DNA from: Lunularia cruciata | Taxonomy: Eukaryota; Streptophyta; Marchantiopsida; Lunulariales; Lunulariaceae | DNA: 64,000 bases | Reading direction: 5' to 3' | Assembly (NCBI GenBank): GCA_948567375.1 | Contig: OX419761.1 | Coordinates: 28,894,501 to 28,958,500, forward strand | Shown here: positions 1-9,695 of the stretch, piece by piece | Layout: every line of letters begins with the position of its first letter | Position numbering within the stretch: position 1 is the stretch's first letter | Position numbers and translations under genes: made by a program | The notes under the pieces: model-generated | Databases searched by the model: none | What the model saw: the letters and a program-made list of their open reading frames with translations, nothing else | Told to the model about the DNA's origin: nothing

Positions 1-2731
1 ACAAGAAACGCAAAGGCGGTTGGCAAGGCTACTTTGTATCTCCCTCTTCTTCCAAGAAGAAGAAAGAATTGAGTGGGCAAACATATGCATTGCGGCCCAG
101 TACACCAACTTCCCCTAGAGCTGTAAAGGAAGTTGTTTCCTTGAAGACCTTTGTTTGAGAAAAGACAGCACAAACACTTATTGAAGACAAGTGTCAATAT
201 CTTTTACGAACGATTCCTCGGTTGTCCCAAAGGAATTTTGAAGAACCCATCAAAGGTGTTGATCTTGAATCTTCCATTCGGGTTGAAGTCGACACTCTCA
301 TAGCAGAAATTGTTGAAGAAGACCCTAGCTTGAATTTGACAAATTGGAATCCTTGGGCTAACAACACGGCGTCAATTCCAGCCAATCCTTCCATTCCGTC
401 AAGTTCCACATTACCTCAGCCGATCCCAGTGCATCAAATGATGACTTTGCTCCCTGTCACTCGACATGCCTATCAGAAGTATAAGGGGACATAGCATAAG
501 GGAACAAGACGAAGATCCCAAAAAAATTCATCGAAGAATTCAAATTCATCTCCTTTGCTAACAAGGAGCATGACTCGGCGGATCGACTGAGAATTTTCCC
601 AAGTTTGCTTCGCAAGAAAGCTCGGAGCTGGTACACCCATGTGACTCAGAAGGGGTTTGTACCATCGGACTGGGCAGACTTGAGAAACAACTTCCTGGAA
701 TGATTCCGGGAAGTTGACTACGATACGAGTGTCTTTGCGGCACTCAACAATTTGGACCGGGGCAAGAAGGAGAAGTTGAGGGACTACTCTGAGCGGTTCA
801 TGGCACTACTGAACCGAGTTCCCAAGCAATCAAGGGTGGTGGGATACTCTGATGCCCAAGCCATTACCTGGTTCCTCGGGGGCTTTTCACCAAAGATACG
901 AATCTTTGCCAGGGAGAGGAACGTAACTTCCCTAGACAAAGTACTCAAACATGTCGCTTGTTATGAAGCGGCCCACTCTCACTCTGCTGGTAACCGGAGA
1001 AATTGGGAGAAGAAGGGCAAGAAGCCCAGAAGGAGAGCTTTGTGCAGCACCTCCCCTTCTTCGGACGAATCCTCTCTGTCTTCGAGCTCTTCTTTGGAAT
1101 CCGAAGAAGAATCAAAGCCAAGACGAGTCAAAAGACGTGGAGGCAAGAAACCAGTGACTCCTCCAGCCAAGAGTGTACATAAGGCGGATACAAAGCTGGA
1201 TGCCCTCATCAAGGAGTTTTTGGATTTCAAGATCCAGATGATTGGGGCTAAGGACCGAAGAAAGGCCCCAGCATTTGGACGATCTAATGTGTGGTGCACC
1301 GCATGTGGCAAATCCAGCCACGCCAACACAAAATGCAAGACTCGTAATGCATTCCCGGTGCAGCAAATTGATTGGGTTTCGGGATGGAACCAAGACAAGG
1401 ACGAAGCAGCGGTGTACCAAACTCAGGAGGTACAGCCTCAACTGAGCACATCGTATCAAGGTCCAAGGTTTGGTCCCAGGGAGTATAGCCCCAATGCTCC
1501 TCCACAAAGACCACCGATGAGCAACCAAAATTGCCCTCAGAATGTTGCACCCGGAGCCTGTTATAATTGTGGCTCGATGGGACATTGGTCTCCAAACTGT
1601 CCCGAGCCAAGAAGGCAAATTGGGTACGTTCCCCTGTGTGGAAATTGTAAAGGATCGGGGCATACAGGCAACCAATGCCCTCACCCACCGAACCCAAAGC
1701 CGCCTGTAAAATATGTACAGACCCCCGCTGAGCGTGCAACACTTCAGCCAAAGGGCGATACGAATGTAAATTGCATCACTCTTGAGGAAGAAAGACCTCA
1801 AGAAGGGAGTCCGGCCTCAGAAGGAGAATGGCCAGACCTTGAAGTTTTGAAAGTTGAGACACGCTCCAGCAAGAAGAAGCGTGCTCTCGAAGAACTGAGT
1901 ATGACCTCCTCGTCTTCCCGAAAGGCAAAGAGACAGCGCCCAAAAGCCATTCTTTCGGCCAAGGAGGAAAAGATCCTCGCAAAAGCTAAAGCTAAAGCCT
2001 TGCAGAAAGAATTAAAGGAGGCATTACTCAGGACTTGGGAACTGAGTTTGGAAGAAGAGATGAAGACGAAGTCTCCAATTTTTCCGGCAGACATCCGATC
2101 TGAAGTAAAGGGTCTGATCCAAGCCGAGGTGGGCCAACCCAAGGAAGCTTGGGTAAAGACAATCAGCAAGCTTGTCACCATTTTGAAGCGTCCCGAAGTC
2201 AAGAGGGAACATGGAGGGTCCTCGGACCCAAAGCCGAAGACGAAGACGGTCAAATTAGGAGGAGTTCCCCAATATGATATTGTAGCCGATCTGGCCACCA
2301 CAAATGCCAATGTTACATTTAAGCAATTGTGGGAAGATAACAAGCTGTACAAGAGACAGCTTAATTTGGCCCTCAAGAAGGTGAGGTCGATGTCAAAGAA
2401 GGACCTGCCTGCTATTTATCGTATTGAACAAGAAGATTTGGGATCTCCCAAGGTAGACGCAGAGATTGCAGGGTGCATGATCACATCGATACCCATTGAC
2501 TCTAGGTCCGGTGTGAATGTCATGACCGAAGATACGGCGAATCGACTCGAGTATCATACGTTTGAACCAACACCCCGAGTTTTGAAGTTTGCAGACCAAA
2601 CCAGGCGACGGCCCTTGGGCATGTTGTCAAACATTACCACAATCATTGGAGAGGTACCCTTCAAGTTGAATTACATCGTGTTACGGCCAGTGACAAAAAC
2701 TGGTTACCCTCTGTTGATCGGCAGACCCTAG
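1..2731 (+). pseudogene. gag-pro: gag and protease of A1
   Basis: Gag forms the virus-like particle and binds RNA; the aspartic protease cuts the polyprotein. The retrotransposon-gag capsid region lies around 540-960 (SWYTHV, NNFLE, YSERF). Three CCHC knuckles (C-x2-C-x4-H-x4-C) lie at 1295-1336, 1559-1600 and 1637-1678. A Ser/Glu-rich linker lies near 1040-1130. The protease core is near 2480-2710 with IPIDSRSGVNVM: the expected catalytic D-S-G reads D-S-R (Asp codon 2498-2500), whereas copy A4 has DSG. Breaks: a small insertion near 490-505, TGA at 701-703, and TAG at 2729-2731 where A4 has Trp (TGG). The start codon lies before the window. The remaining reading frame is otherwise open over 659 codons. 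Confidence 0.9.
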
Positions 2732-3931
2732 TTGTATAGTGCCCAAGTTGTAGTGGATTGGCATCAGCAGAGGTTAAGATTCAAGGACATTTCGTCCGAA
2801 GATCAGAAGCTGGTGACTGTGAGTTGGACGAAGGTTCCCCATCTCAGGGAAACAAGTTCATCAGAAGAGGAAGACAAATCCGAGGACTCATCGTCTTTGT
2901 CTTCAAACAAATCCAAAGATGAAGTCCAAGTTAATTACTTGGAATGCTACGAGGTAGAGGTTGATGACAAAGATCCATATGACCTCACCTCGGGTGAACC
3001 TGACTTGGAGGAAGGGGGTTTGATGGCCGCTTGCCTCGGGTTAAGCCGAGTAAGCCACGTTGAAGGAGTCATCAATCCCGATGATTGTCAAGAGGTGTTA
3101 CTAACTGAAGGAAAATTTTTAAAGATCTCGAAGACAATTACTTTGGAGGAGTTGGCAGGATACACTGCCCTATTTATAGAGTTCCAGGATGTATTTGCCT
3201 GGTCGATTGATCAAATGCTGGGTATTCCACAAGAATTCGGAGAACACCGGATTGATTTGGTTGAAGGTGCAGTTCCAGTTTGGCAGCGACAATACCGCCT
3301 GAACCTGAAGTACTCGCTTTTGGTGAAAGATGAAATCAACAAGTACTTAGGGGCCGGAATCATCTTCCCTGTCTTAAGTAGTGAATGGGTCTCCCCCATT
3401 GTCATTGTCCCAAAGAAGAAAACAGGGAAGATCCAAGTGTGCCAAGACTTCCAAAAATTGAACGTAGTTACAAGGAAAGATCATCATCCCTTGCCTTTTA
3501 CCGATACAATTCTAGATCAAGTAGCTGGGCATCCTTGTTATAGTTTTCTCGATGGATTTTTAGGGTACAATCAAGTATCCATTCGAGAAGAAGACAAGGA
3601 TAAAACTACATTCACAACCAATTGGGGCACTTTTGCTTACAATCAAATGCCCTTTGGGTTGTGTAATGCTCCCGCTACTTTCCAGCGGATGATGAATTTG
3701 ATCTTCAAGGATTTCCTGTGCAAATTTGTCGAAGTTTTTATTGATGACTTTTGTGTGTTTGGGCGAAGAGATATACATATAGACTACCTTCACCAAATGT
3801 TTGAAAGGTGTTGTTTTGCTGGCTTGTCATTACACCCAGAGAAATGCTTCTTCGCAATGAAGGAGGGAAATTTTTTGGGGCATCGGGTGTCAAGCCGAGG
3901 TATTGAAGTCGATGTTGAGAAGGTAAGATAA
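2732..3931 (+). pseudogene. pol: Reverse transcriptase part of A1 pol
   Basis: This continues in the same frame after the TAG that ends the protease block. An acidic Ser-rich linker (about 2860-2930) precedes the RT domain. RT landmarks are VSPIVIVPKKK near 3390, FLDGFLGYNQV near 3550, MPFGLCNAPATFQRMM near 3650, and the catalytic FIDDF near 3738-3752 (FIDD in place of the more common YVDD). The palm and thumb region continues to LGHRVSSRGIEVD near 3900. A missing base near 3925 shifts the frame, so the block stops at 3931 just before the connection domain. The RT type fits the Athila/Tat-like side of Ty3/gypsy, but this assignment is by eye only. Confidence 0.9.
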
Positions 3932-3939
3932 TCGCAGCT

Positions 3940-4530
3940 TTGGAATCCCCAAAGAACATCCGGGAGCTGAGAGCCTTCTTGGGACATGTTGGATATTACA
4001 GTCGCTTTGTGTCAAACTATGCAGTGCTTGCTACACCACTTACAAAGCTTCTAAAGAAATCCAAAGACTATATATGGGAAGCACATCAAGAAGGAGCTTT
4101 CCAGGTGTTGAAGAAGAAACTAGTTGAAGCACCAGTCATGAGGGCCCCGAATTGGGACATCCCTTTTCATGTGTATGTGGACACTTCGTCCATGGCCATC
4201 GGGGTTGTCTTAAGTTAGAAGGACGAGAAGAAGAAGGACTACTCGGTGTATTATGCCAGCCGACAACTTTCATTTTCTGAAAAGAACTATTTGACGATTG
4301 AAAGAGAAGCACTCGGAATGGTGTATGCCTACAAGAAATTTTGTCATTATTTGTTGGGGTATGAGTTTGTCTTCTATGTTGACCATTATGCATTACAACA
4401 TCTGGTCAAGAAGGCAGATTTATTGGGATGAATTGCAAGATGGATCTTGTTATTACAAGAGTTCACGTATACTGTACAAGTGAGGAAGGGAGCTTTGCAT
4501 TCAAATGCGGACTTCCTGTCCAGGTTAGAA
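3940..4530 (+). pseudogene. pol: RT connection and RNase H part of A1 pol
   Basis: The connection segment reads LRAFLGHVGYYSRFV near 3965-4010. RNase H follows with VYVDTSSMAIGVVLS (catalytic Asp in place of the usual D-A-S context), YYASRQLS, ERE near 4300 and YVDHYALQHL near 4375-4400. RNase H removes the RNA strand of the hybrid during reverse transcription. Two in-frame stops break it: TAG at 4216-4218 (Gln in A4) and TGA at 4429-4431 (Arg CGA in A4). The tail HSNADFLSRL near 4498 is the usual end of a Ty3/gypsy RNase H. Confidence 0.88.
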
Positions 4531-5915
4531 ACTCAAGACCAGGAGTGGGAAATTGACGATCGGTTCCCTGACAAAGAGTTGTATCACTTATCAGCAATGA
4601 GAAGTACAAGGTATGCAGATGAATATAATTATCTGAATACTCTCCATTGTCTTGAGGGGATGGATCCGGAACAGCGGGCAGTCTTTCTTAGGAAAATGGG
4701 GCCGTACCAGCTTAAACACAACATTTTATTTAAGATGGGCGAAGACAAAGTACTTCGGCGATGCTTGGAGTCATACGAAGTAGGAGGAGTAATTGAATCT
4801 TTACACTCCGAGGCATCGGGAGGACACTATGCTCTGAAGAATACTGTAAAGAAAATTCTTTTGGCAGGGTATTGGTGGCCTACAATGTACAAAGATGTAC
4901 ATGCTCATATCCGAAGCTGTGATGCGTGTCAAAGAATGGGGAAGCCGACGGCTACTTCTCAATGGCCTTTGAGACCAATTTTGCCTTTGGCCCCATTTGA
5001 GAAATGGGAGATGATTTTGTGGGTCCCATTCAACCAGTGACCCGAGTCACAAGAAAGCGCTACATTTTGGTTTGCACTGACTATGCTACCAAGATGATTG
5101 AAGTGGAAGCAACTCGCAAAGATGATGCTGAAATTGTGGCAGAATTTTCCTTTCGAAACATCATCTCCCGATATGGGTGTCCTTTGGAATTGGTCACTGA
5201 CCGAGGAACACATTTTTTGAACTCTGTAATGGAGGCGTTAACAAAGTATTTTCAGATTAAACATTGGAAGACCACTCCTTATAACCCTAAAGAAAATGGC
5301 TTAACGGAAAAAGCGAATGGGTTACTTTGTAAAACTTTGAATAAGGTGACTGTCAATTATGCCTATGACTGGGATACAAAATTACCAGCCGCATTGTGGG
5401 TATATCAAATGATAGAGAAGATTACAACCAAACAAACCCCATACTTCTTGACATATGGCTTGCATCCCATACTACCAGTTGAATTTGAAGTTCCGACATA
5501 TCGAGTTCTGTGCAAAGAACGGATGTCGGAAGAGGAAAGTCAGGATCTTCGGATTCATCAACTGATGTGGTTAGAAGAGAAAAGAGACAATGCAATGCAA
5601 ACCACAAAAGAAGTACAAGCACAGAGGAAAGTCAGGCATGATCAAAGAATCAAGCCTGTGACTGTACAAGAAGGGGATTTGGTTTTGTTATATGACAATT
5701 GCCGAATATTTTTTCCAGGCAAGTTGCATTTGAGATGGATGGGTCCCTATCGAGTTCTTCATCTTTACAAAACTGGATCCATGCAACTCGTCAATTTGGA
5801 AGGTAATCCTTTTGCCACTTGAGTAAACGGTTGGAGAGTTTGGAGATATTGGACCATAGACTCGGAAGTTTCTAAGACACCCGAGGTCTATGTTTGCGGG
5901 GACACTCACATTTGA
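4531..5915 (+). pseudogene. int: Integrase of A1
   Basis: Integrase joins the cDNA ends to target DNA. The HHCC zinc-binding segment is near 4815-4935 (GGHYALKN ... CDACQRMGK). The catalytic core contains DDFVGPIQP near 5010, VTDRGTHFLNS near 5195 and ENGLTEKANG near 5290, supplying the D, D and E. The C-terminal part has FPGKLHLRWMGPYRV near 5720-5755, the GPY/F-type module. One base missing near 5008 shifts the frame inside the core, and TGA at 5820-5822 interrupts the C-terminus. The frame then reaches its natural TGA at 5913-5915, next to the polypurine tract. No chromodomain is seen. Confidence 0.9.
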
Positions 5916-5925
5916 GGGAGGGGTA
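5909..5925 (+). other. Polypurine tract of A1
   Basis: The purine-rich run tttgagggaggggta lies directly before the TGTGGT start of the 3' LTR. The equivalent place in A4 (57517-57532) reads tttgaggaaaggagta, and A2 has the reverse complement at 27652-27667. Such a tract primes plus-strand DNA synthesis. Confidence 0.85.
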
Positions 5926-6310
5926 TGTGGTGCCCACATTTTTTGTTTTTTCCAAAATAAAGGAGAAGAAGTGTATAGAGAGGTCGGATTGCGCCTGTAT
6001 GGCCGAAGAAGGCAAAGAAAATTGTCTTTGGGATGAAACCCAAAGTAAAGTGACTTTGGGTCATAAGGCAAAGTCCTCAAAAATGCCTTGTCAGCATACC
6101 ATACAAAGTAAATTGTCTTTGGATTGGGAGGAGCTCAACCCAAGGCCTAAGACAGTCTAACAACCTTTCGTCGGGGCGAGAAATTCAAGAAGGGGCTGTT
6201 TCAAAACTGGCGGCTCATACGCACAAAGGTTGATTGACAGTGACAGGTGCATGCAAGAGGTGTGATTTCTTGGTAGAAACTCAAAGCAACGGAAGATGAA
6301 GAAGTGCAAC

Positions 6311-6342
6311 TCTATAAAAATCGAAACTGCAACGACAAAATG
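6311..6342 (+). promoter_or_regulatory. TATA-like box upstream of the LTR ORF
   Basis: tctataaaaa at 6311-6320 lies about 28 bases before the ATG at 6340. It is conserved in other A LTRs: 50687-50696 in A5, 16703-16711 (-) in A7, 49614-49622 (-) in A2, and a related atataaaat at 51788-51796 in A4. The short distance would place a normal plant start site at or after this ATG, so a downstream ATG may be used. Function is inferred from position only. Confidence 0.5.
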
Positions 6343-8902
6343 TTGAGCAATTTTCCTTCGCCGTTGAGAAGTCGTCTTGCAAGTGATCGGGGAAAGGGAA
6401 ATAAAGTTGTACTCGGGTTAGTGTGCAAGGGAGAAGTCGCGAGAGAGAAATCGAGAGACAGTAAGAAAGCAGAAGAGATGGGAGGAGGGAGAAAAACTTT
6501 GAATTTGCAGTGAGAAATCATGCGATTTGGAGATTAGATGTAGTAGCGAGGATCGAAGTCTTGAGATCACCTTTCTGGCCTGGAACTTGAACGTAAGTTT
6601 TCCAGGATTCATGACAGAAATCATTGAGAGTAAGTGTCTCAACGGTCCTAAGGAAGAAGAGAAGAGAGGAAATCCGGCTCGCTGGACAGAGTCGGATTGG
6701 AGACTCGTACTCGAGAAGGAGGCGGGTTTGGAGCAGGGAGCCACGTTCTTGGGGAAAGGAGAGATAGCTCAAGAAACGCAAGAGGTGAGAGATGCCTTCT
6801 CGTTGAAGAGAACGAAGAATGGTTACAAAGTTGAGAGCTACAAAGACCTTGTGAGGAGAGGAATTGTGAGTGCACTAATGGCCATCCTGAAGCCGGAGAG
6901 AACCACTTATGTGATGAAACACCAAGCGGTGTTCTTTCACAAGCTATTTGCAGGAGAACCGATCAATTGGGCAAGGTGTTTTCATGGGAGAACGAGGCAT
7001 ATGGTGTGGAATCTGCAGGATAAGTTGCCTCCACACTACATCATACCATTTGCAACACATTTCTACCTCGGGTTGAATTTGCTCAATTTGGCGGAGCGCA
7101 ATAGAATGGTGTCTCATTTCCATCCTGACTTGAGAAGAGAAGTCGACGTGGAGGAGCACCAATACATTCTCCAAATCCGGAGCACGGATGACTACTACCC
7201 GAAGACAGGGAAAAACGTGGAGGTTGTGGTAAGTACCCTGACAAAGAAGAGAACTCGGCACGCAGAAGCTGAAGAAAACAAGAAACCTCAAAAGATGCAG
7301 AAAAATAACCCAAGGCGAGGGATGGTGGTGATTGAGTCAGAAGATGAAGACTCAGAAGGCGAAGCCGAGCTCAAGATGGAGGACTCGGAATGTGAGGAGG
7401 AACCAGAGCTGACACTACAGAGCGGAGATACTAGCAGTGATAGTGAAGACGGTGGAGAAATGACCTCGGCACCAGCGGCTGAAGAATACGAAGAAGAAGT
7501 GCAAGCCGAAGTAGAAGCCGAAGACAATGCGGCGCTGGAAGACGAAGTACCGGTGCTGAAGGAGAAGAAGATCGTAGTACAGCGAGGAGTTTGCTCGAGA
7601 CGTAAGGCGAAGTGTGAGGTGGGGCCGAGTAAAGTGAAGGCAGATGCAGAAGACAACACGAGTAGTGAGGCATCAATTCCGATATGAAGACTTCAGCGAA
7701 GAAGGCGCATATCAGGAGAACATGAGGAGAAACAAGAAATTACTCCGTGGGAGGAAGAAGTTGCTAGTGAGGGAGTAGAGTACCTGCGAGAGGTAGTATG
7801 CCTGCTGTTAGTGAAGTTGGAGCAAAAGAAGAAGGAGATGCAGTCGACTTGTCCAGAGGTAAAGACTGTATTGCAGGTGGTAGCAAGATTAGAAGAAGAA
7901 AACTCGGAGTTGAAGAAGAGTATAACCCGAGGTGAGAAGGAGAGAGAAGTACTGCAAGCAGAAGCAGTAGAGAGAAGTCAGGTAATCAAAGACCTGAAGA
8001 GAGAAGTGAGCTATCGAGAGGATCTTGCGAGGAAGAGTGACATCGCAAGGGAGAGACATGTAGCTGAATTCAAAATCTTGAAGCCGCAATTTGCTGATTC
8101 AAGAGTAGAGCTTATCCATGGTATGGCAAGGGTAGCGTCAAAGGAACAAGAGCTTGATCAAGTGATGGAGAGTATGGAGGAGAAGAAGCAACTCTGGCAA
8201 AGAGAGTTGTCTGTGCGGTATAGAGAAGAAGAGAGATTACGAGAGTTACTTCGTAATCAGGAAGAGAAAGTTGTACAGAAGGAGAAAGAGAAGGAAGCAG
8301 TGAAGGCCGAGTTCAAGGAAGAGTTGGCGATGTACAGAGAGGAATGGCTTGCAGATCGGGAACGAGAACAAAAGACAAGATTGGAGCCATTGAAGGAGAT
8401 AGTCCTCAGAGTGAACGCAATGTTATGTACAGAAGCCAGCGTTTGGATTGAAGAAACAAGGTTGCACGAGTTGAAGTTGTTGGTGCAGGAGACGAGGCGA
8501 AGACAAGTGAAAGATACAGATTTGAATGCCTTGTTGATTAGTCTCAAAACTTGTGTAGACAGAAAGATCTTAGAAGTAGAAGACAATATTGCGATTAGAT
8601 TAGACTTAGTGAGAATAGAGTTAGAAAAACTTCGGCAAGATGTTAAGGCAACACCCGAAGTAGATAACGTAGGAATCCAAATGTCTTCGGAGTTGCCCTT
8701 AGAGACATTAGAGAAGAGTGGGTCGAAGAATGAAGAGTTAGATAGATTACCCACTAGTGCAATTTCAGATCAGGAAAGAGAATTGCAAGATCTGGTCAAA
8801 GAAGTAGGAGATGTGAAACCCGAGGAAAATGTAGTAGGAAGTAAGATTACTGCGAGTTCGGGTTTGAAAGCCGAGGAAGAAGTAGACATCGGATCAGATT
8901 AG
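6340..8902 (+). pseudogene. LTR-encoded protein of A1 (about 850 codons), near-intact
   Basis: The reading frame lies entirely inside U3. The N-terminal part (to about 7200) is globular, with conserved NPARWTESDWRLVL, VFFHKLFAGEPINWARCF and PFATHFYLGLNLLNLAERN. An acidic Glu/Ser-rich middle follows (7330-7560), then a long Glu/Lys/Arg coiled coil (about 7790-8480) and a conserved tail with RLHELKLLVQETRRRQ, LEVEDNIAIRLDLV and KAEEEVDIGSD. Breaks: a frame change near 6495-6505, a roughly 10-bp loss near 6564, and TGA at 7685-7687 where other copies have Gln; otherwise open to TAG at 8900-8902. No signal peptide, membrane span or zinc finger is seen. The N-terminal part vaguely recalls the plant 'putative transposon protein'/ATHILA ORF1 type, but this is not established. 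Function unknown. Confidence 0.8.
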
Positions 8903-9695
8903 TAACCAATTTGAGATTTGAAGGGGCAGATATGAAGAGGTGCATTGTCATTTCGGATCTGCAGGTTAGAACAGTTGTGGTAGAACGGTATAGTTGTTAG
9001 AACTGTCGATTGTTCACTACTTAAGAGTGGCATTCGCAGGAAAATGTTGTTCAATGCTCATTATTTCTGAGAATAGATAAAGCGAAGTGCTGTGAAGCAG
9101 TGCTCGTCGCTTGAGCTTGATTCCGAGTATCAGCTTTGCAATTGTGTTTGTGACTATTTGGAGAAATTCAAAGTGCAAGTCAGTGTGCTTGTTGGATGTT
9201 GGATTCCACAGCCTTGATCTTCATTCTGTGTGTTTGATCCTGATTGAAGTGCAATCGAAGCAATGCCTTGACATATCTGAGAGGAATTGTAGTGTTGGTA
9301 ATATTCTGCATTTGTGAGTGCAGTGCGAAGTTGATGTGAAGCAATTTTGATTGAGGAAGTTGTGCCTTCAGTGGAGGGGTGGAACACAATTCTGAGGCAA
9401 AGTTGTTTTGCAGTGAAGTGCCGTTTTTGGGAGAGCCTGAATCATCACAATCAAGATTGTTTGGAAAGATTTGATGGAGTTGTGATTAAGGAGTGTGAAT
9501 TTGTGATAAGACTGTGAGTCAGTGCTTGTTACTCTCTTCTGGGTGTGGTTTCTACTTGAGAGATTAAAGATGCAACCAAGAAGGACTACATGTTATTGTT
9601 TGACTTCGTATTTGGACAATTCTGACTCGTATCTCTGCGGGAACAAACTTTACTTACCTGATTACCACAAAATTGATATTTGCCGGGTTGTCACA
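8903..9695 (+). promoter_or_regulatory. Non-coding 3' third of A LTR: core promoter, R and U5
   Basis: This follows the stop of the LTR ORF and holds no gene. A TATA-like site (ctatttaag in A6 at 11416-11424 and A5 at 63161-63169; cactacttaag here near 9015) is followed by a well conserved stretch, including gaatagataaagc near 9070, up to the LTR end. Since the genomic RNA must start in the LTR, this is the likely promoter of the element. That places the LTR ORF in U3, present complete on genomic RNA only in its 3' copy. Confidence 0.55.

Larger units (their letters stand above)
1..9695 (+). mobile_element. Element A1: family A Ty3/gypsy retrotransposon, 3' part
   Basis: The window opens inside the 5' part of gag. 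Gag with CCHC knuckles, protease, RT, RNase H and integrase follow in Ty3/gypsy order, then a polypurine tract and a 3.77-kb 3' LTR ending in GGGTTGTCACA at 9695. The 5' LTR and PBS lie outside the window. Bases 9696-9700 (atagt) are the candidate right copy of the target duplication, but the left copy cannot be seen. The sequence just beyond is the coding part of another A-type LTR (A6), so A1 is nested in an older LTR. Several stops and frameshifts make the copy defective. Confidence 0.93.
5926..9695 (+). repeat. 3' LTR of A1 (3770 bp, carries an ORF)
   Basis: It starts TGTGGTGCCC and ends GGGTTGTCACA, giving TG...CA ends. The same unit occurs as both LTRs of A2, both LTRs of A4, solo LTR A7, and split LTRs A5 and A6. 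The first 410 bp are non-coding, 6340-8902 holds a sense reading frame, and 8903-9695 is non-coding with a degenerate TATA (cactacttaag near 9015) followed by a conserved leader-like segment. Confidence 0.92.

Noticed and set aside
979-1801. Long minus-strand open frames opposite A1 gag
   Set aside because: They are shadows of the gag frame: no family motif, and the plus frame carries the capsid and CCHC signals.
7288-7659. Ser-rich minus-strand frame in the A1 LTR
   Set aside because: It is the complement of the Glu-rich acidic middle of the LTR protein (GAA/GAG gives TTC/CTC), repeated in every copy for that reason.
6340-8902. LTR frame as a captured host gene or a separate locus next to A1
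   Set aside because: It lies between the same LTR ends in eight copies, including both LTRs of A2, so it is part of the LTR.
6340-8902. LTR frame as an envelope-like protein
   Set aside because: No signal peptide, membrane span or Cys pattern can be seen; it is acidic and coiled-coil rich.
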